A DNA stretch of 24,325 bases from a virus. Shown here piece by piece: positions 6,053 to 14,011 of the stretch; position 1 is the stretch's first letter; each line of letters starts with the position of its first letter. The notes beneath the pieces are model-generated. The model was not told the origin of the DNA. It saw only the letters and a program-made list of their open reading frames with translations, and made no database searches. The stretch spans positions 1-24,325 of IMG/VR virus record IMGVR_UViG_3300021373_001757, one strand, 5' to 3'. A program made the position numbers and the translations under genes.

Positions 6053-6837
6053 TTTAATTGATGCCAGTTGTTTCCAATTTTATAACAATGGTATATCTGC
6101 TTAACAGTATCTTCAAAGTCTTTCAAGTTTAGCATATTAGGGCCGTCACTTGGTGCATTATCTGGATCTGGATGTACTTCTAGAAAAAAGTTGTTAACGC
6201 CCATAGCAGCAGCGGCACGGGAAAGACCAGGCACATAAGACCTATTGCCACCGCTAGAGTCACCTTGTCCTCCAGGTTTCTGGACGCTGTGTGTGACGTC
6301 AAATACCACAGGTACACCAGCATTATCAAGCATATACTGGATACCAGTAAAGTCAACAACCAAAGTATTATATCCAAAACTAGTTCCTCTCTCTGTTATC
6401 CAAACTTCTCGTGCACCTTTGGTTTTACTCAGTATACCTTTGATATCCCACGGTGCAAGAAATTGTCCTTTTTTAATATTTACAATACAATCAGTTTCAC
6501 AAGCTGCACGTATTAAATCCGTTTGTCTACACAAAAATGCAGGAATTTGAATTACATCAACAACGTCTTTTATAAGTGAAACTTGATCTACTGCGTGTAC
6601 ATCAGTTAATGTTTTAACATTTAATTGATTTTTTAGTTCAAAAATATCGTGCTTAAAAGCCCACAAACCTACTCCACGTTTGCCGTTTATACTTGTACGG
6701 TTGGCTTTATCAAAGCTGGCTTTGAAGTAATAGTCAATATTGTACTTATCACACACACGTTTACATTCACGTGCAATTTCTGCACTTTGTCCTAAACTTT
6801 CGTGTTGACAAGGTCCGGCTATAATTCTCATTGCCAT
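6049..6837 (-). CDS. kdsA: Kdo-8-phosphate synthase, metal-dependent class
   Basis: KdsA condenses phosphoenolpyruvate with arabinose-5-phosphate to Kdo-8-phosphate. The 262-residue product has KASFDKANR (39-47), a TDVH segment, PAFLCRQTDL, a DVTHSVQ segment with GGQGDSSGGNR, and LEVHPDPDNAPSDGP near the C-terminus. The N-terminal motif is IIAGPCQHES: the Cys (C10) where E. coli KdsA has Asn marks the metal-dependent class, and the matching His, Glu and Asp ligands are present. I chose ATG 6837 because GGGAG lies 8 bases upstream; the frame also has a TTG at 6852 and an ATG at 6831 in ATGA overlap with metK. Overlaps metK by 10 bases. Confidence 0.93.
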   Translation of the reverse strand: MAMRIIAGPCQHESLGQSAEIARECKRVCDKYNIDYYFKASFDKANRTSINGKRGVGLWAFKHDIFELKNQLNVKTLTDVHAVDQVSLIKDVVDVIQIPAFLCRQTDLIRAACETDCIVNIKKGQFLAPWDIKGILSKTKGAREVWITERGTSFGYNTLVVDFTGIQYMLDNAGVPVVFDVTHSVQKPGGQGDSSGGNRSYVPGLSRAAAAMGVNNFFLEVHPDPDNAPSDGPNMLNLKDFEDTVKQIYHCYKIGNNWHQLK

Positions 6838-7910
6838 CCAATTTTCTCCCAAGGAACATTTTTATCGCCAAAGTGTCCATATGTACAATTATTACTATAC
6901 TGATAAAAGTTGAATAAATCAAATCTATCAATAATACCTTTAGGTGTTAAATCAATATTGTTTTCGATAAATTTTTGAATACTGCGATTGTGACCATTTG
7001 AATCTACATATATACTTGTTGGTTCTTTAACACCAATAGCATAACTTAACTGAATTTGACACCAATCTGCCATATCGTCAGCAACAACATTCTTTGCCAA
7101 CCAACGAGCCATATATGCTGCACTGCGATCTACTTTTGTAGGATCTTTTCCACTAAATGCGCCGCCACCATGAGGAGCGTAACCACCGTAGGTATCAACA
7201 ATGATTTTTCGTCCAGTAACTCCGGCATCACCGTCTGGTCCACCAATAACAAAGTTACCTGTAGGATTAAGATGCCATACAGTATCTTTATCAACTAAAT
7301 CTCCTAACACATACGTTGCAGCAGAATGAGCCAATGATTTTGCTTGATTAATACTGCCTTCTGCGTGTTGTGTACTTATCACAACTTGGTCAATTCGCTT
7401 TACACGATTGCCTTCATACTCTACGCTTACTTGAGATTTAGCATCTGGTCCTAATACATCGCCACGCATGGTTTTAAGTTGTTTTAGAATTTCGTGCGAA
7501 TAGTAAATAGGAGCAGGCATAAATGCTTCGTTGTCGTTGCAAGCATAACCAAACATAAGTCCTTGATCTCCTGCACCAAAGTCATCTGTGCCTAATGCAA
7601 TGTCTGCACTTTGGCTGTGGATTTCGTTGTAGATGTTTAGTTTGTCCCAATGAAAACCTTCTTGTTCATAACCAATCTCTCGAACTTTGTTGCAGACGAT
7701 TTCTCGAACTTCGTCTTTGCTTACGTTGAAGTTTTTAACTTCGCCTGCCAACGTAATGTGATTTGTAGTTACAAGTGTTTCAACGGCAACACGAGTTGTT
7801 TCATCGCCTGCTTTTAACCCAGCATCAACGAGTGCGTCCGAGATTTGGTCTGCAACCTTATCTGGGTGTCCTTCGCTAACACTTTCGCTAGTAAAAATAT
7901 AATTATTCAT
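6828..7910 (-). CDS. metK: S-adenosylmethionine synthetase
   Basis: MetK makes S-adenosylmethionine from ATP and methionine. The 360-residue product has the full set of family signatures: GHPDK (14-18), GAGDQGLMFGYA (112-123), DGDAGVTGRKIIVDTYGG (226-243) and HGGGAFSGKDPTKVDRS (247-263), with a C-terminal TYGHFG. It is slightly shorter than bacterial MetK (about 384), mainly through small internal trims, and looks intact. It overlaps the genes on both sides by about 8-10 bases and has AAAGGA before the ATG. Inferred role: to keep methyl donor available for the phage methyltransferases at 2307, 8175 and 17419, or to offset host SAM loss during infection. Confidence 0.95.
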   Translation of the reverse strand: MNNYIFTSESVSEGHPDKVADQISDALVDAGLKAGDETTRVAVETLVTTNHITLAGEVKNFNVSKDEVREIVCNKVREIGYEQEGFHWDKLNIYNEIHSQSADIALGTDDFGAGDQGLMFGYACNDNEAFMPAPIYYSHEILKQLKTMRGDVLGPDAKSQVSVEYEGNRVKRIDQVVISTQHAEGSINQAKSLAHSAATYVLGDLVDKDTVWHLNPTGNFVIGGPDGDAGVTGRKIIVDTYGGYAPHGGGAFSGKDPTKVDRSAAYMARWLAKNVVADDMADWCQIQLSYAIGVKEPTSIYVDSNGHNRSIQKFIENNIDLTPKGIIDRFDLFNFYQYSNNCTYGHFGDKNVPWEKIGWQ

Positions 7911-8178
7911 TATTGTCCTTTATCAAGTAATATATGTCTAGTAATTTTTTCATTTGTGTTTGTAGTGTATGACTAGTTTTACTAAGTTCCATCATATCTT
8001 GCCAGTCTGCATAGCTAAACAAATTTCCAGTTGCCTTACTAACAGCATCAGCATCACCGCCTATAATCCATCTGTCGTACAACTCATTGTACGGATGATC
8101 TCGATACCTTGCGTAAACTACGCCATCGGCACGTTCGTAAATTAGTGCCTGGCCGGGTATCAAGTCAGGTGCCTTCAT
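7903..8178 (-). CDS. Conserved hypothetical protein (91 aa)
   Basis: I do not recognise a family. The N-terminal half is compact and aromatic (PGQALIYERADGVVYARYRD, then RWIIGG), and the C-terminal 40 residues are likely helical. Similar short proteins with a YERADGVVYARY block occur, as I recall, in marine T4-like phages without a known function. The start overlaps the upstream methyltransferase stop (ATGA), and its stop lies 8 bases inside metK, so it belongs to the same translation-coupled run. Confidence 0.7.
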   Translation of the reverse strand: MKAPDLIPGQALIYERADGVVYARYRDHPYNELYDRWIIGGDADAVSKATGNLFSYADWQDMMELSKTSHTLQTQMKKLLDIYYLIKDNNE

Positions 8179-8720
8179 TTTTCTAACACTACAATGTATT
8201 TTACTATATGAATGTTTTGTCCTTGTATAACCTTGTCTTTTTCTTTAACTTCTTCAAATACAAATTTCCAATTGTATTTTGAAAGTTTATTTTTCCACCA
8301 TTCGGGCGTTTCTATAATTAGATGTGCATTTCTACCATCTTGTAATTTCTTTTTAGCAGGATGACAGGCAATTAAATGATATTGATATTTTGCTGCGATG
8401 TTAAACAAAACATCTAATGTATCATCTATGTACATTGGTTCAACGTGTTCTAAAACATCGCTACTATAAACAATATCAGCTTGTGTAGGAAGTTTGATAG
8501 GTGCTGTAACTGGATCATAAGAATATACATCAATATTGCTGTTAAAGTCTTTTACAGTTTGACTAAATTTTCCTTTACCACAACCAAAATCTAATAAACT
8601 TTTTACATTTGACAAATAAGGCTGTAACACCTTTGGAACTTTAGCACCTCCACTACCGAAGTCGGTTGTTTTATGTAAATGTTGTAGTTGACCAATATAT
8701 TGTTTAGAAAGTTGACTCAT
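8175..8720 (-). CDS. Class I SAM-dependent methyltransferase
   Basis: The 181-residue product has a clear motif I (LLDFGCGKGKFS, 42-53), the YDP end of strand 2 (68-70), and a motif 4 region with SSDVLEHVEP (86-95), typical of the Methyltransf_11/23 type found among sugar and small-molecule methyltransferases. An aromatic WW at about 146-147 near the C-terminus may form part of the acceptor site. The acceptor is not evident. Overlaps its neighbours by ATGA on both sides and sits two genes upstream of metK, so donor and user are made from one transcript. Confidence 0.85.
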   Translation of the reverse strand: MSQLSKQYIGQLQHLHKTTDFGSGGAKVPKVLQPYLSNVKSLLDFGCGKGKFSQTVKDFNSNIDVYSYDPVTAPIKLPTQADIVYSSDVLEHVEPMYIDDTLDVLFNIAAKYQYHLIACHPAKKKLQDGRNAHLIIETPEWWKNKLSKYNWKFVFEEVKEKDKVIQGQNIHIVKYIVVLEK

Positions 8721-9061
8721 ACTGTTGTGCCGACAGTTCTTCTTACAATATCGTTGTGATTAAATTCTGCCCAATACAGCTCAAATGCTACACCATCTTC
8801 TAGTCCTTCAAACTGGTGAATAACACCCGGCTTAACTTGTGTAAATTCACCTGGTCCAAGAATAGTTTCATCGACTAGATCATAATCTTTTTGCCATACA
8901 CGCACAAGCATTTTGCCTGACTCTACGAAAAAGCCATTCCATTTGAATCTGTGTTCGTGCTCACTACATTTGTAGCCACCTTTGAATTCAATGCGATGAA
9001 ACTCTAGCACACCGTTAGCGTGGATAAGTTCAGTCTGTCCCCAAATCTTTCCTGCTTTCAT
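8717..9061 (-). CDS. Single-domain cupin protein
   Basis: The 114-residue product is one cupin barrel. Motif 1 is GGYKCSEHEHRFKWNGFFVE, with H35 and H37 as metal ligands, and motif 2 is PGVIHQFEG, with H82. Such small cupins include sugar epimerases/isomerases and sugar-binding enzymes linked to polysaccharide genes; the reaction here cannot be told. The ATG has GGAGAA upstream. A second cupin occurs fused to a nucleotidyltransferase at 16657-17412. Together with the downstream methyltransferase and kds genes it suggests modified-sugar synthesis. Confidence 0.82.
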   Translation of the reverse strand: MKAGKIWGQTELIHANGVLEFHRIEFKGGYKCSEHEHRFKWNGFFVESGKMLVRVWQKDYDLVDETILGPGEFTQVKPGVIHQFEGLEDGVAFELYWAEFNHNDIVRRTVGTTV

Positions 9062-9070
9062 TTTGTTCTC

Positions 9071-9577
9071 CTATAGTAGTTTACCAAAGTCAATAACTTC
9101 ACTTTGTCTGTTTATATCTTTTACAAAAAATGCACATAACGGATCCTCTCCTTCTATAATTGGTACACTTAATAATTGTCCAGTTTTAAGTTTTGGAAAA
9201 TACCATTTTACATCATTGTAAAAATTAACTATCTCAATGGACCCAAATTTTGGTTTACTACCAGTTAACGGATTAAATAGATATGCTTCAAATCCTCGTT
9301 GATTTAAACTGGTCAGCGGTAATACTTCTAAATCACTTCCTGCCTGACTACAACCAACAGCCAAACACCAATCTAGTGGCATTGTAATTTGGTTACCATT
9401 TATTTCTAATACAACAGCAGGCGAACTAAAACTTTCTAAAAAAATCAGTGGTATAAAAAAGAAATCCGGGTCCTGAGGATTACTATTATCTAGCACACTA
9501 AATCTTACACTGTCGTCAACTTCTTCTGGTATTGTATTTAAATTAAAACTTTTATTTTCTAATGTTAATATATTCAT
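9071..9577 (-). CDS. Conserved hypothetical protein next to uvsW
   Basis: The 168-residue product begins MNILTLENKSFNLNTIPEEVDD and contains DPDFFFIPLIFLESF, LEVLPLTSLNQRGFEAYLFNP, NDVKWYFPKLKTGQ and a C-terminal FFVKDINRQSEVIDFGKLL. I recognise this as a protein seen beside uvsW in T4-like marine phages, but know no function. The start ATG 9577 overlaps the uvsW stop (TAATG), which decides it over the in-frame TTG at 9586. No membrane segment is clear despite the hydrophobic FFFIPLIFL stretch (about 39-47). Confidence 0.78.
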   Translation of the reverse strand: MNILTLENKSFNLNTIPEEVDDSVRFSVLDNSNPQDPDFFFIPLIFLESFSSPAVVLEINGNQITMPLDWCLAVGCSQAGSDLEVLPLTSLNQRGFEAYLFNPLTGSKPKFGSIEIVNFYNDVKWYFPKLKTGQLLSVPIIEGEDPLCAFFVKDINRQSEVIDFGKLL

Positions 9578-11040
9578 TAATTCCAATCTACCTTTTCTAT
9601 GGTAAATGGGTATTGTGCTTCCTTATAAAACTTTTTACGCTGTGTAAGGTGCCGCTTCGCAAACTTACAAGTGCTTGTAAGATCCCATATTTGCACGAAG
9701 TCTTTGTCCTTTGCCTTCCTTACGCCTCTACCGATAGATTGTATTACCCTAACAAAAGACTTGCCAGGCTCAATGAGGACAAGATTAAAGATACGAGGTA
9801 TATTGATACCAACAGCCGCAACCCCATAGGTAGCAATGACCACCTGATTATCGCCCGTATTAATATCGTCATACGCATCTTTTCTATCCTTTAATTTCAC
9901 ATCGCCTTTTACAAACGTTGATCCTGGTATAAGTTCTTGTAGCATCTCGCCTGCTGAGATTCTATCTACTAGTATTAGTGTGTTGCCTGAGTCCTTAACT
10001 GTATTTAATAATTTGCCTATATATTCAATTCTTTTTGTATTTGTTGTTAAGTATTTTAATTCTTCTTGATAATTGCTGTGTGCAACTGTGTCAATTAGTT
10101 GTACAATATTAACATGACACGTACTAAGTACACCTTTGTCTTGTAATTCTTTTGCTGTAATTTGCCCAATTACTGGACCTAAACTTGCGTGTATGCTTTC
10201 AAACTCAAACTTCTCTTTGGGTACTGTACCTGTTAGTCCCCAACGAATAGGAGCATTGCGCAAGTTGCGTGTTAATAAATTTTTAAGCACTTCTGCTTTT
10301 GCTTGGTGTACCTCATCAACAATAACGGTACTAACGCCTTCTAAAAACTCTGCTAGTGATAATACTGCTTCGCCATCTTTGTGTCGTTTGTCTAATATGT
10401 TCAGCGACTGCCAAGTACAAATAGTGTGTGTTTTGTTCAACATTTTTCTATCGCCAAAATACACACCTACATCTAATCCACAGTTAATATAATCTTCTTC
10501 TGTTTGTTCAACTAGACTTTTGTTAGGTACAATAACAAGACTGCGTCCATACTTTTCACTCATATGTGATAGTGTAGCAGTTGTAATAGTTTTACCAGCA
10601 CCTGTGGCAATCTGTTGTAGACTTTGCGGATTGTTTGCAAAGTTGTTGATTGCTTCAACTTGGTAGTCACGCAGAATGATTTCTTCACCTTCTGCAGGGT
10701 GTCCTTTAGGCCAGCACACACCTTGGTCAGCCCAATAACGTTCGGTTACTTGCGGAAAGTCAATTTTTATAGGATGTCTATTATCTTCGATATCTACAAT
10801 ACTTACTTTGTTTTTTTCAAGTACATCCGCAATAACATCAAGATGATTAACGTAGCCTGTGCCGCCAATACCAAAGAAAGCAACTTTACCGTCCCATCTT
10901 CCCAATTTATACTGGGGCATATATCGTGCGTATGGCACATCGAATTTGAGAGCATTTGATAACTTACGCCGTACATCTACATCTAGTCCTTCTAGTTTGA
11001 TGTTTACTTCATCTTCGATGATTAATTTACAGGTTGCCAA
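9577..11040 (-). CDS. uvsW: UvsW-type superfamily 2 DNA helicase
   Basis: UvsW unwinds recombination and R-loop intermediates, drives fork regression and helps the switch from origin- to recombination-dependent replication in T4. The 487-residue product has an N-terminal DNA-binding region with the YMPQYKLGRWDGK block (40-52), a Q-like RDYQ (124-127), Walker A ATGAGKT (145-151), DEVH (242-245), LTGT (269-272) and a motif VI QSIGRGVRK (434-442). T4 UvsW is of similar size (about 500). It starts at TTG 11040, with AAAGGA 8 bases upstream, and overlaps the preceding gene by 19 bases. All helicase motifs look intact. Confidence 0.93.
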   Translation of the reverse strand: MATCKLIIEDEVNIKLEGLDVDVRRKLSNALKFDVPYARYMPQYKLGRWDGKVAFFGIGGTGYVNHLDVIADVLEKNKVSIVDIEDNRHPIKIDFPQVTERYWADQGVCWPKGHPAEGEEIILRDYQVEAINNFANNPQSLQQIATGAGKTITTATLSHMSEKYGRSLVIVPNKSLVEQTEEDYINCGLDVGVYFGDRKMLNKTHTICTWQSLNILDKRHKDGEAVLSLAEFLEGVSTVIVDEVHQAKAEVLKNLLTRNLRNAPIRWGLTGTVPKEKFEFESIHASLGPVIGQITAKELQDKGVLSTCHVNIVQLIDTVAHSNYQEELKYLTTNTKRIEYIGKLLNTVKDSGNTLILVDRISAGEMLQELIPGSTFVKGDVKLKDRKDAYDDINTGDNQVVIATYGVAAVGINIPRIFNLVLIEPGKSFVRVIQSIGRGVRKAKDKDFVQIWDLTSTCKFAKRHLTQRKKFYKEAQYPFTIEKVDWN

Positions 11041-12248
11041 TTACCCCATCCTTTGTCATAGCGTGTTCTAAAGTTACTTAAACTCACATCATTATATAAT
11101 ATTAAATCACAATTAAAGTTAACATAATTTGTAACCAGTCTATTTGATCTCAAACTTGATTTACATAATGCAGTTATAGGTTTAAAATCTGATTTTAACA
11201 AAACCTTAGGTAACTTATCTTTTTTAATATATACTACTTTTGTAGATTTGTCTACCCAATTGTTAAGTTGTTTTTCTTTTACAAAATTATTCAAAGCAGA
11301 ATTTATTTTATCACTGCTTTCTACCCTAAACATAACACTTTGTAAATTGTTTGGAATAAATTTACTCAAGGCTATGTGTATTTGTTCAACCTGTTCAAAA
11401 GCGTGTTCTTTGTCGACACAGACCAACAATGGATATCTATCCAAGTAATCTAAAACATTAACTATGTCTTGAAATCCGTATTGCTGTGAGTCTGCAAGCA
11501 CAGTGGGTTCTTTTCTAAAAGCAACTGTATCTAGTAATGTGTCATTAGATTCTTCATCGATAAAAAATCCATATCGTATTGATTTATCTGATATTTTCTT
11601 TACATCTCCGTTGTTTACAAAAATGTGTTCATCAATATTATAAAAATTATTGTTTTTGTATGTAGGAATATATGAATCTTTATCTTGAATAATTTTTTCT
11701 ACATTATTTGCAATTTCGATTATATCGTTGTCAGTTTGCCAGTCGGGGTATATTTGATGCAGTTTATAACAATTTAGAGCGTTCAATTTAAAATAATGTT
11801 CGTGAGAATTTTTTTCGTGAAAATATGTTTTAGTATTGTTAATAGAAATAGCTGCATCTAGTTTTGCAATATATTTTTTGTTAAATGGAAATCTAACTTT
11901 AATATATTCGCCATCTTTAAGATTCATATAAGATCTATGATGTGCAACAATATCTTCTTTTTTTACAATTGTAATAGATTTTGTTCTATCGATTTGTCTT
12001 AATTCGCCTTCTGTATTTTGTATTGCGTACTGCCAATTTTTAATTTCTTGTTTTTTAAATTGTGCGGTATAAATTTCTAGTTTTAATTTAAGCAGATTAA
12101 ATTGTCTATCTGTAAGTGCTACACCTTTGACAATTTGCCTATCAAAACTGTTGAGTAAATTTACGTCAGAAGACTTTAACACAAAATTGTGTCCGTATTT
12201 TCCTAAAACTACTTGTAATAAATCTTCAATATTTTGTACTTCAGTCAT
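11022..12248 (-). CDS. Hypothetical protein (408 aa) upstream of uvsW
   Basis: No known domain is certain. The product is mostly polar and Asn/Lys/Asp-rich, with no Walker A motif and no membrane segment. Residues about 113-160 (YIKVRFPFNKKYIAKLDAAI, then a YFHE and FKLN stretch) resemble the HARP-type module that guides annealing helicases; this is a weak by-eye match. The last 70 residues, rich in K/R and N, may bind nucleic acid. The ATG at 12248 follows a TTGACT-17-TATATT promoter by 5 bases with no Shine-Dalgarno sequence, so the mRNA may be leaderless. It overlaps uvsW by 19 bases, and the two should be co-expressed. Confidence 0.75.
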   Translation of the reverse strand: MTEVQNIEDLLQVVLGKYGHNFVLKSSDVNLLNSFDRQIVKGVALTDRQFNLLKLKLEIYTAQFKKQEIKNWQYAIQNTEGELRQIDRTKSITIVKKEDIVAHHRSYMNLKDGEYIKVRFPFNKKYIAKLDAAISINNTKTYFHEKNSHEHYFKLNALNCYKLHQIYPDWQTDNDIIEIANNVEKIIQDKDSYIPTYKNNNFYNIDEHIFVNNGDVKKISDKSIRYGFFIDEESNDTLLDTVAFRKEPTVLADSQQYGFQDIVNVLDYLDRYPLLVCVDKEHAFEQVEQIHIALSKFIPNNLQSVMFRVESSDKINSALNNFVKEKQLNNWVDKSTKVVYIKKDKLPKVLLKSDFKPITALCKSSLRSNRLVTNYVNFNCDLILYNDVSLSNFRTRYDKGWGNWQPVN

Positions 12249-12253
12249 ATGTT

Positions 12254-12282
12254 AATATAACAAATTATAACCTATTAGTCAA
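12254..12282 (-). promoter_or_regulatory. Sigma70-type promoter of the uvsW operon
   Basis: TTGACT (12277-12282), 17 bases, then TATATT (12254-12259) on the minus strand, 5 bases before the ATG at 12248. The -35 lies in the coding end of the upstream glycosyltransferase gene. An imperfect dyad TGTTA-ATA-TAACA covers the -10 (12250-12262). An alternative -10, TATAAT, lies nearby at 12266-12271 but lacks a well placed -35. Confidence 0.58.
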
Positions 12283-13116
12283 TCTATTTAAAGGAAGTCC
12301 TTGTTTTATTTCAGGAATTGTATATTCAGTCCAAGCATAATCATTCAACCATTGTTGCCTATCAGGTTTAACTGGGTTGCCTATTTGTGATAGTTCTTTA
12401 TTTGCAACTGGCCAAGCTAAACTGCTAGGACCAGTGAATACAGGTATGCCGGATATAGCTGCTTGAATACCAGGATTACTACTCCAGTTTATTACTGCAA
12501 AGCAATCTTGAAAACTTAAATTAAAATCATCATATGTACCTGAAATTTTTATTGGATCAACTCTGTATACGTTTTGGTATTGATGTTCTATTGCTTCTAA
12601 TCTACATCTAGGATGAGGACGGAAAATAATAGGCATATCTGTATAACTTTGAATTTCTTCAATTATACTCATTACCCATTTACTCATTCTTGGCATATTT
12701 TGCCATTGTAAACTTTTATCGTGTTGACCACAAATTAATATAAATTTGCCATGTTCTTTCCAAGGTTTTAAAAATAACCCCTGACTTTCAGCTCTGCTAT
12801 TATCCATACCAGTAGGACCAAAATAAGCATCACGATTAATTCCATTTAACCCTACCTTCCAAGTTGTGCCACGCTTTATACCGCCAACTTCTAACACTAT
12901 AACAGGTTTGTTTTTTTGCTTACAAGTATTCCAAATATGTTTATTGCTACTCATTCGTCCGTGAAACAACACACTCCAGATCACATGAACATCAGCATCA
13001 TCAATCGAATTACTGTTGCTGATATTGTGACCAGCATTACGCAAGCTGAATTCAAAAGCCTCAAAAACAGGCTTTGAATTCATTGCTCCATATTCAGTCC
13101 ATAATTTAAATTTCAT
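12265..13116 (-). CDS. Capsule-type (KpsC/KpsS-like) glycosyltransferase
   Basis: The 283-residue product starts at ATG 13116; the frame extends 96 bases further upstream, but that part overlaps the divergent gene and reads as non-protein-like. Visible segments are a mid-protein LEVGGIKRG and VGLNGINRDAYFGP, then KFILICGQHDKS, IIFRPHPR, and a C-terminal AVINWSSNPGIQAAISGIPV, which resembles the nucleotide-sugar site of capsule transferases (serine pair, then G-x-x-A-x-x-x-G-x-PV). It is homologous over most of its length to the genes at 14012-14944 and the C-terminal part of 14931-16673. KpsC/S proteins are Kdo transferases, which would fit kdsA/kdsB here, but the donor is not proven. Confidence 0.78.
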   Translation of the reverse strand: MKFKLWTEYGAMNSKPVFEAFEFSLRNAGHNISNSNSIDDADVHVIWSVLFHGRMSSNKHIWNTCKQKNKPVIVLEVGGIKRGTTWKVGLNGINRDAYFGPTGMDNSRAESQGLFLKPWKEHGKFILICGQHDKSLQWQNMPRMSKWVMSIIEEIQSYTDMPIIFRPHPRCRLEAIEHQYQNVYRVDPIKISGTYDDFNLSFQDCFAVINWSSNPGIQAAISGIPVFTGPSSLAWPVANKELSQIGNPVKPDRQQWLNDYAWTEYTIPEIKQGLPLNRLTNRL

Positions 13117-13152
13117 AATTAAATACTCAGTACTATTTAACAAGGAAGTAAA
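13117..13152. promoter_or_regulatory. Divergent intergenic region
   Basis: The 36 bases between the divergent starts at 13116 and 13153 are AT-rich and must hold signals for at least the plus-strand gene. AAGGAAG precedes the plus ATG by 4 bases. I see no convincing -35/-10 pair for either direction; TACTAT (plus strand) is a weak -10 candidate. Confidence 0.35.
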
Positions 13153-13992
13153 ATGACAGACATAACAGTGGTTACAACATTTCACAAAGAAGGAATGGAA
13201 AAATACGGACAACGTTTTTTAGATAGCTTTGGAGAACGTGTAAGTAACAAAGTGCAACTGTTAGTATATGCAGAAGATTGTATTCCAAATGTAGAAGCAA
13301 GTAATATAACTGTTTTAGATGCAAAAACATCTTTGCCTAAATTACAAGCTTTTAAAAAACGTTGGGGTAATGTGCCAAAAGCAAATGGTGTATGTCCGCC
13401 TGAAATAAAAGCAAAACGTCCAAGAGATTGGATGAAGGAATTCAAATGGGATGCTGTGCGTTTTGCTAACAAAGTGTATGCTGTTTTTGATGCTTGTGAA
13501 AGAAATAAAGACTGGGTTGTGTGGATGGATGCTGATACATTTGTTCACAATGATTGGACCTACGATCAGTTCAAAGAATGTTTGCCAGATACCAGCTGGA
13601 TAACTTATGTAGGTAGAGGCAAAGGATCGCAAACTTGGCCCGAATGCGGATTTTATGGATTAAATTTAAACAGTCCTATATGCAAAAATTTCTTAGAAGA
13701 ATTTGAACGAGTATATGAAGATGCAGAAAATGGAATATTTTTATTAGAAGAATGGCACGATAGTTATGTATTTGGTGATATTCTTAATACTTGTAAAAGA
13801 GTTGCGCCTAACGTGTTAGATTATAGTGCAGAAATGTATTTGCGTGAAGCAAAAACAGGAGGCGGTGGTCACCCACTGATCAACACAAAACTAGGAAAAT
13901 GGATTGATCATATGAAAGGTGACAGAAAAAATACTGGAAAAAGTTTGCCCAAAGATATAATGGTAAAAAGAACTGAAAGTTATTGGAAGTAA
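13153..13992 (+). CDS. GT-A fold glycosyltransferase (lone plus-strand gene of the island)
   Basis: The 279-residue product begins MTDITVVTTFHKEGMEKYGQ, a typical nucleotide-sugar-binding first strand, and carries a DxD motif in VVWMDADTFVHND (122-134; D126 and D128), where the metal and donor diphosphate bind. Later segments PECGFYGLNLN and LLEEWHDSYVFGD fit the acceptor side. The donor and acceptor are unknown. It is the only gene of the polysaccharide island on the plus strand, diverging from 12265-13116 and converging on 14012-14944, so it is regulated apart from its neighbours. A strong ribosome site (AAGGAAG) precedes the ATG. Confidence 0.82.
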   Translation: MTDITVVTTFHKEGMEKYGQRFLDSFGERVSNKVQLLVYAEDCIPNVEASNITVLDAKTSLPKLQAFKKRWGNVPKANGVCPPEIKAKRPRDWMKEFKWDAVRFANKVYAVFDACERNKDWVVWMDADTFVHNDWTYDQFKECLPDTSWITYVGRGKGSQTWPECGFYGLNLNSPICKNFLEEFERVYEDAENGIFLLEEWHDSYVFGDILNTCKRVAPNVLDYSAEMYLREAKTGGGGHPLINTKLGKWIDHMKGDRKNTGKSLPKDIMVKRTESYWK

Positions 13993-14006
13993 TTTCTCCA
14001 TTACTT
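13987..14006. terminator. AT-rich hairpin between convergent genes
   Basis: Perfect 7-base arms AAGTAAT (13987-13993) and ATTACTT (14000-14006) enclose a 6-base loop. The left arm contains the stop codon of the plus-strand gene, and the convergent gene stops at 14012. The stem is weak, with no long T-run, so termination is a guess from position and symmetry. Confidence 0.38.
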
Positions 14007-14011
14007 ATACG

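Noticed and set aside
6180-6377. A 65-codon minus-strand frame with hydrophobic stretches inside kdsA
   Set aside because: It lies fully within kdsA in another frame; kdsA motifs continue through the same stretch, and a membrane-like look is expected from frame shifting.
13117-13212. An N-terminal extension of the glycosyltransferase at 12265-13116
   Set aside because: It overlaps the divergent gene's start, reads as Cys/His/Phe-rich noise, and the homologous pattern begins at the ATG at 13116.
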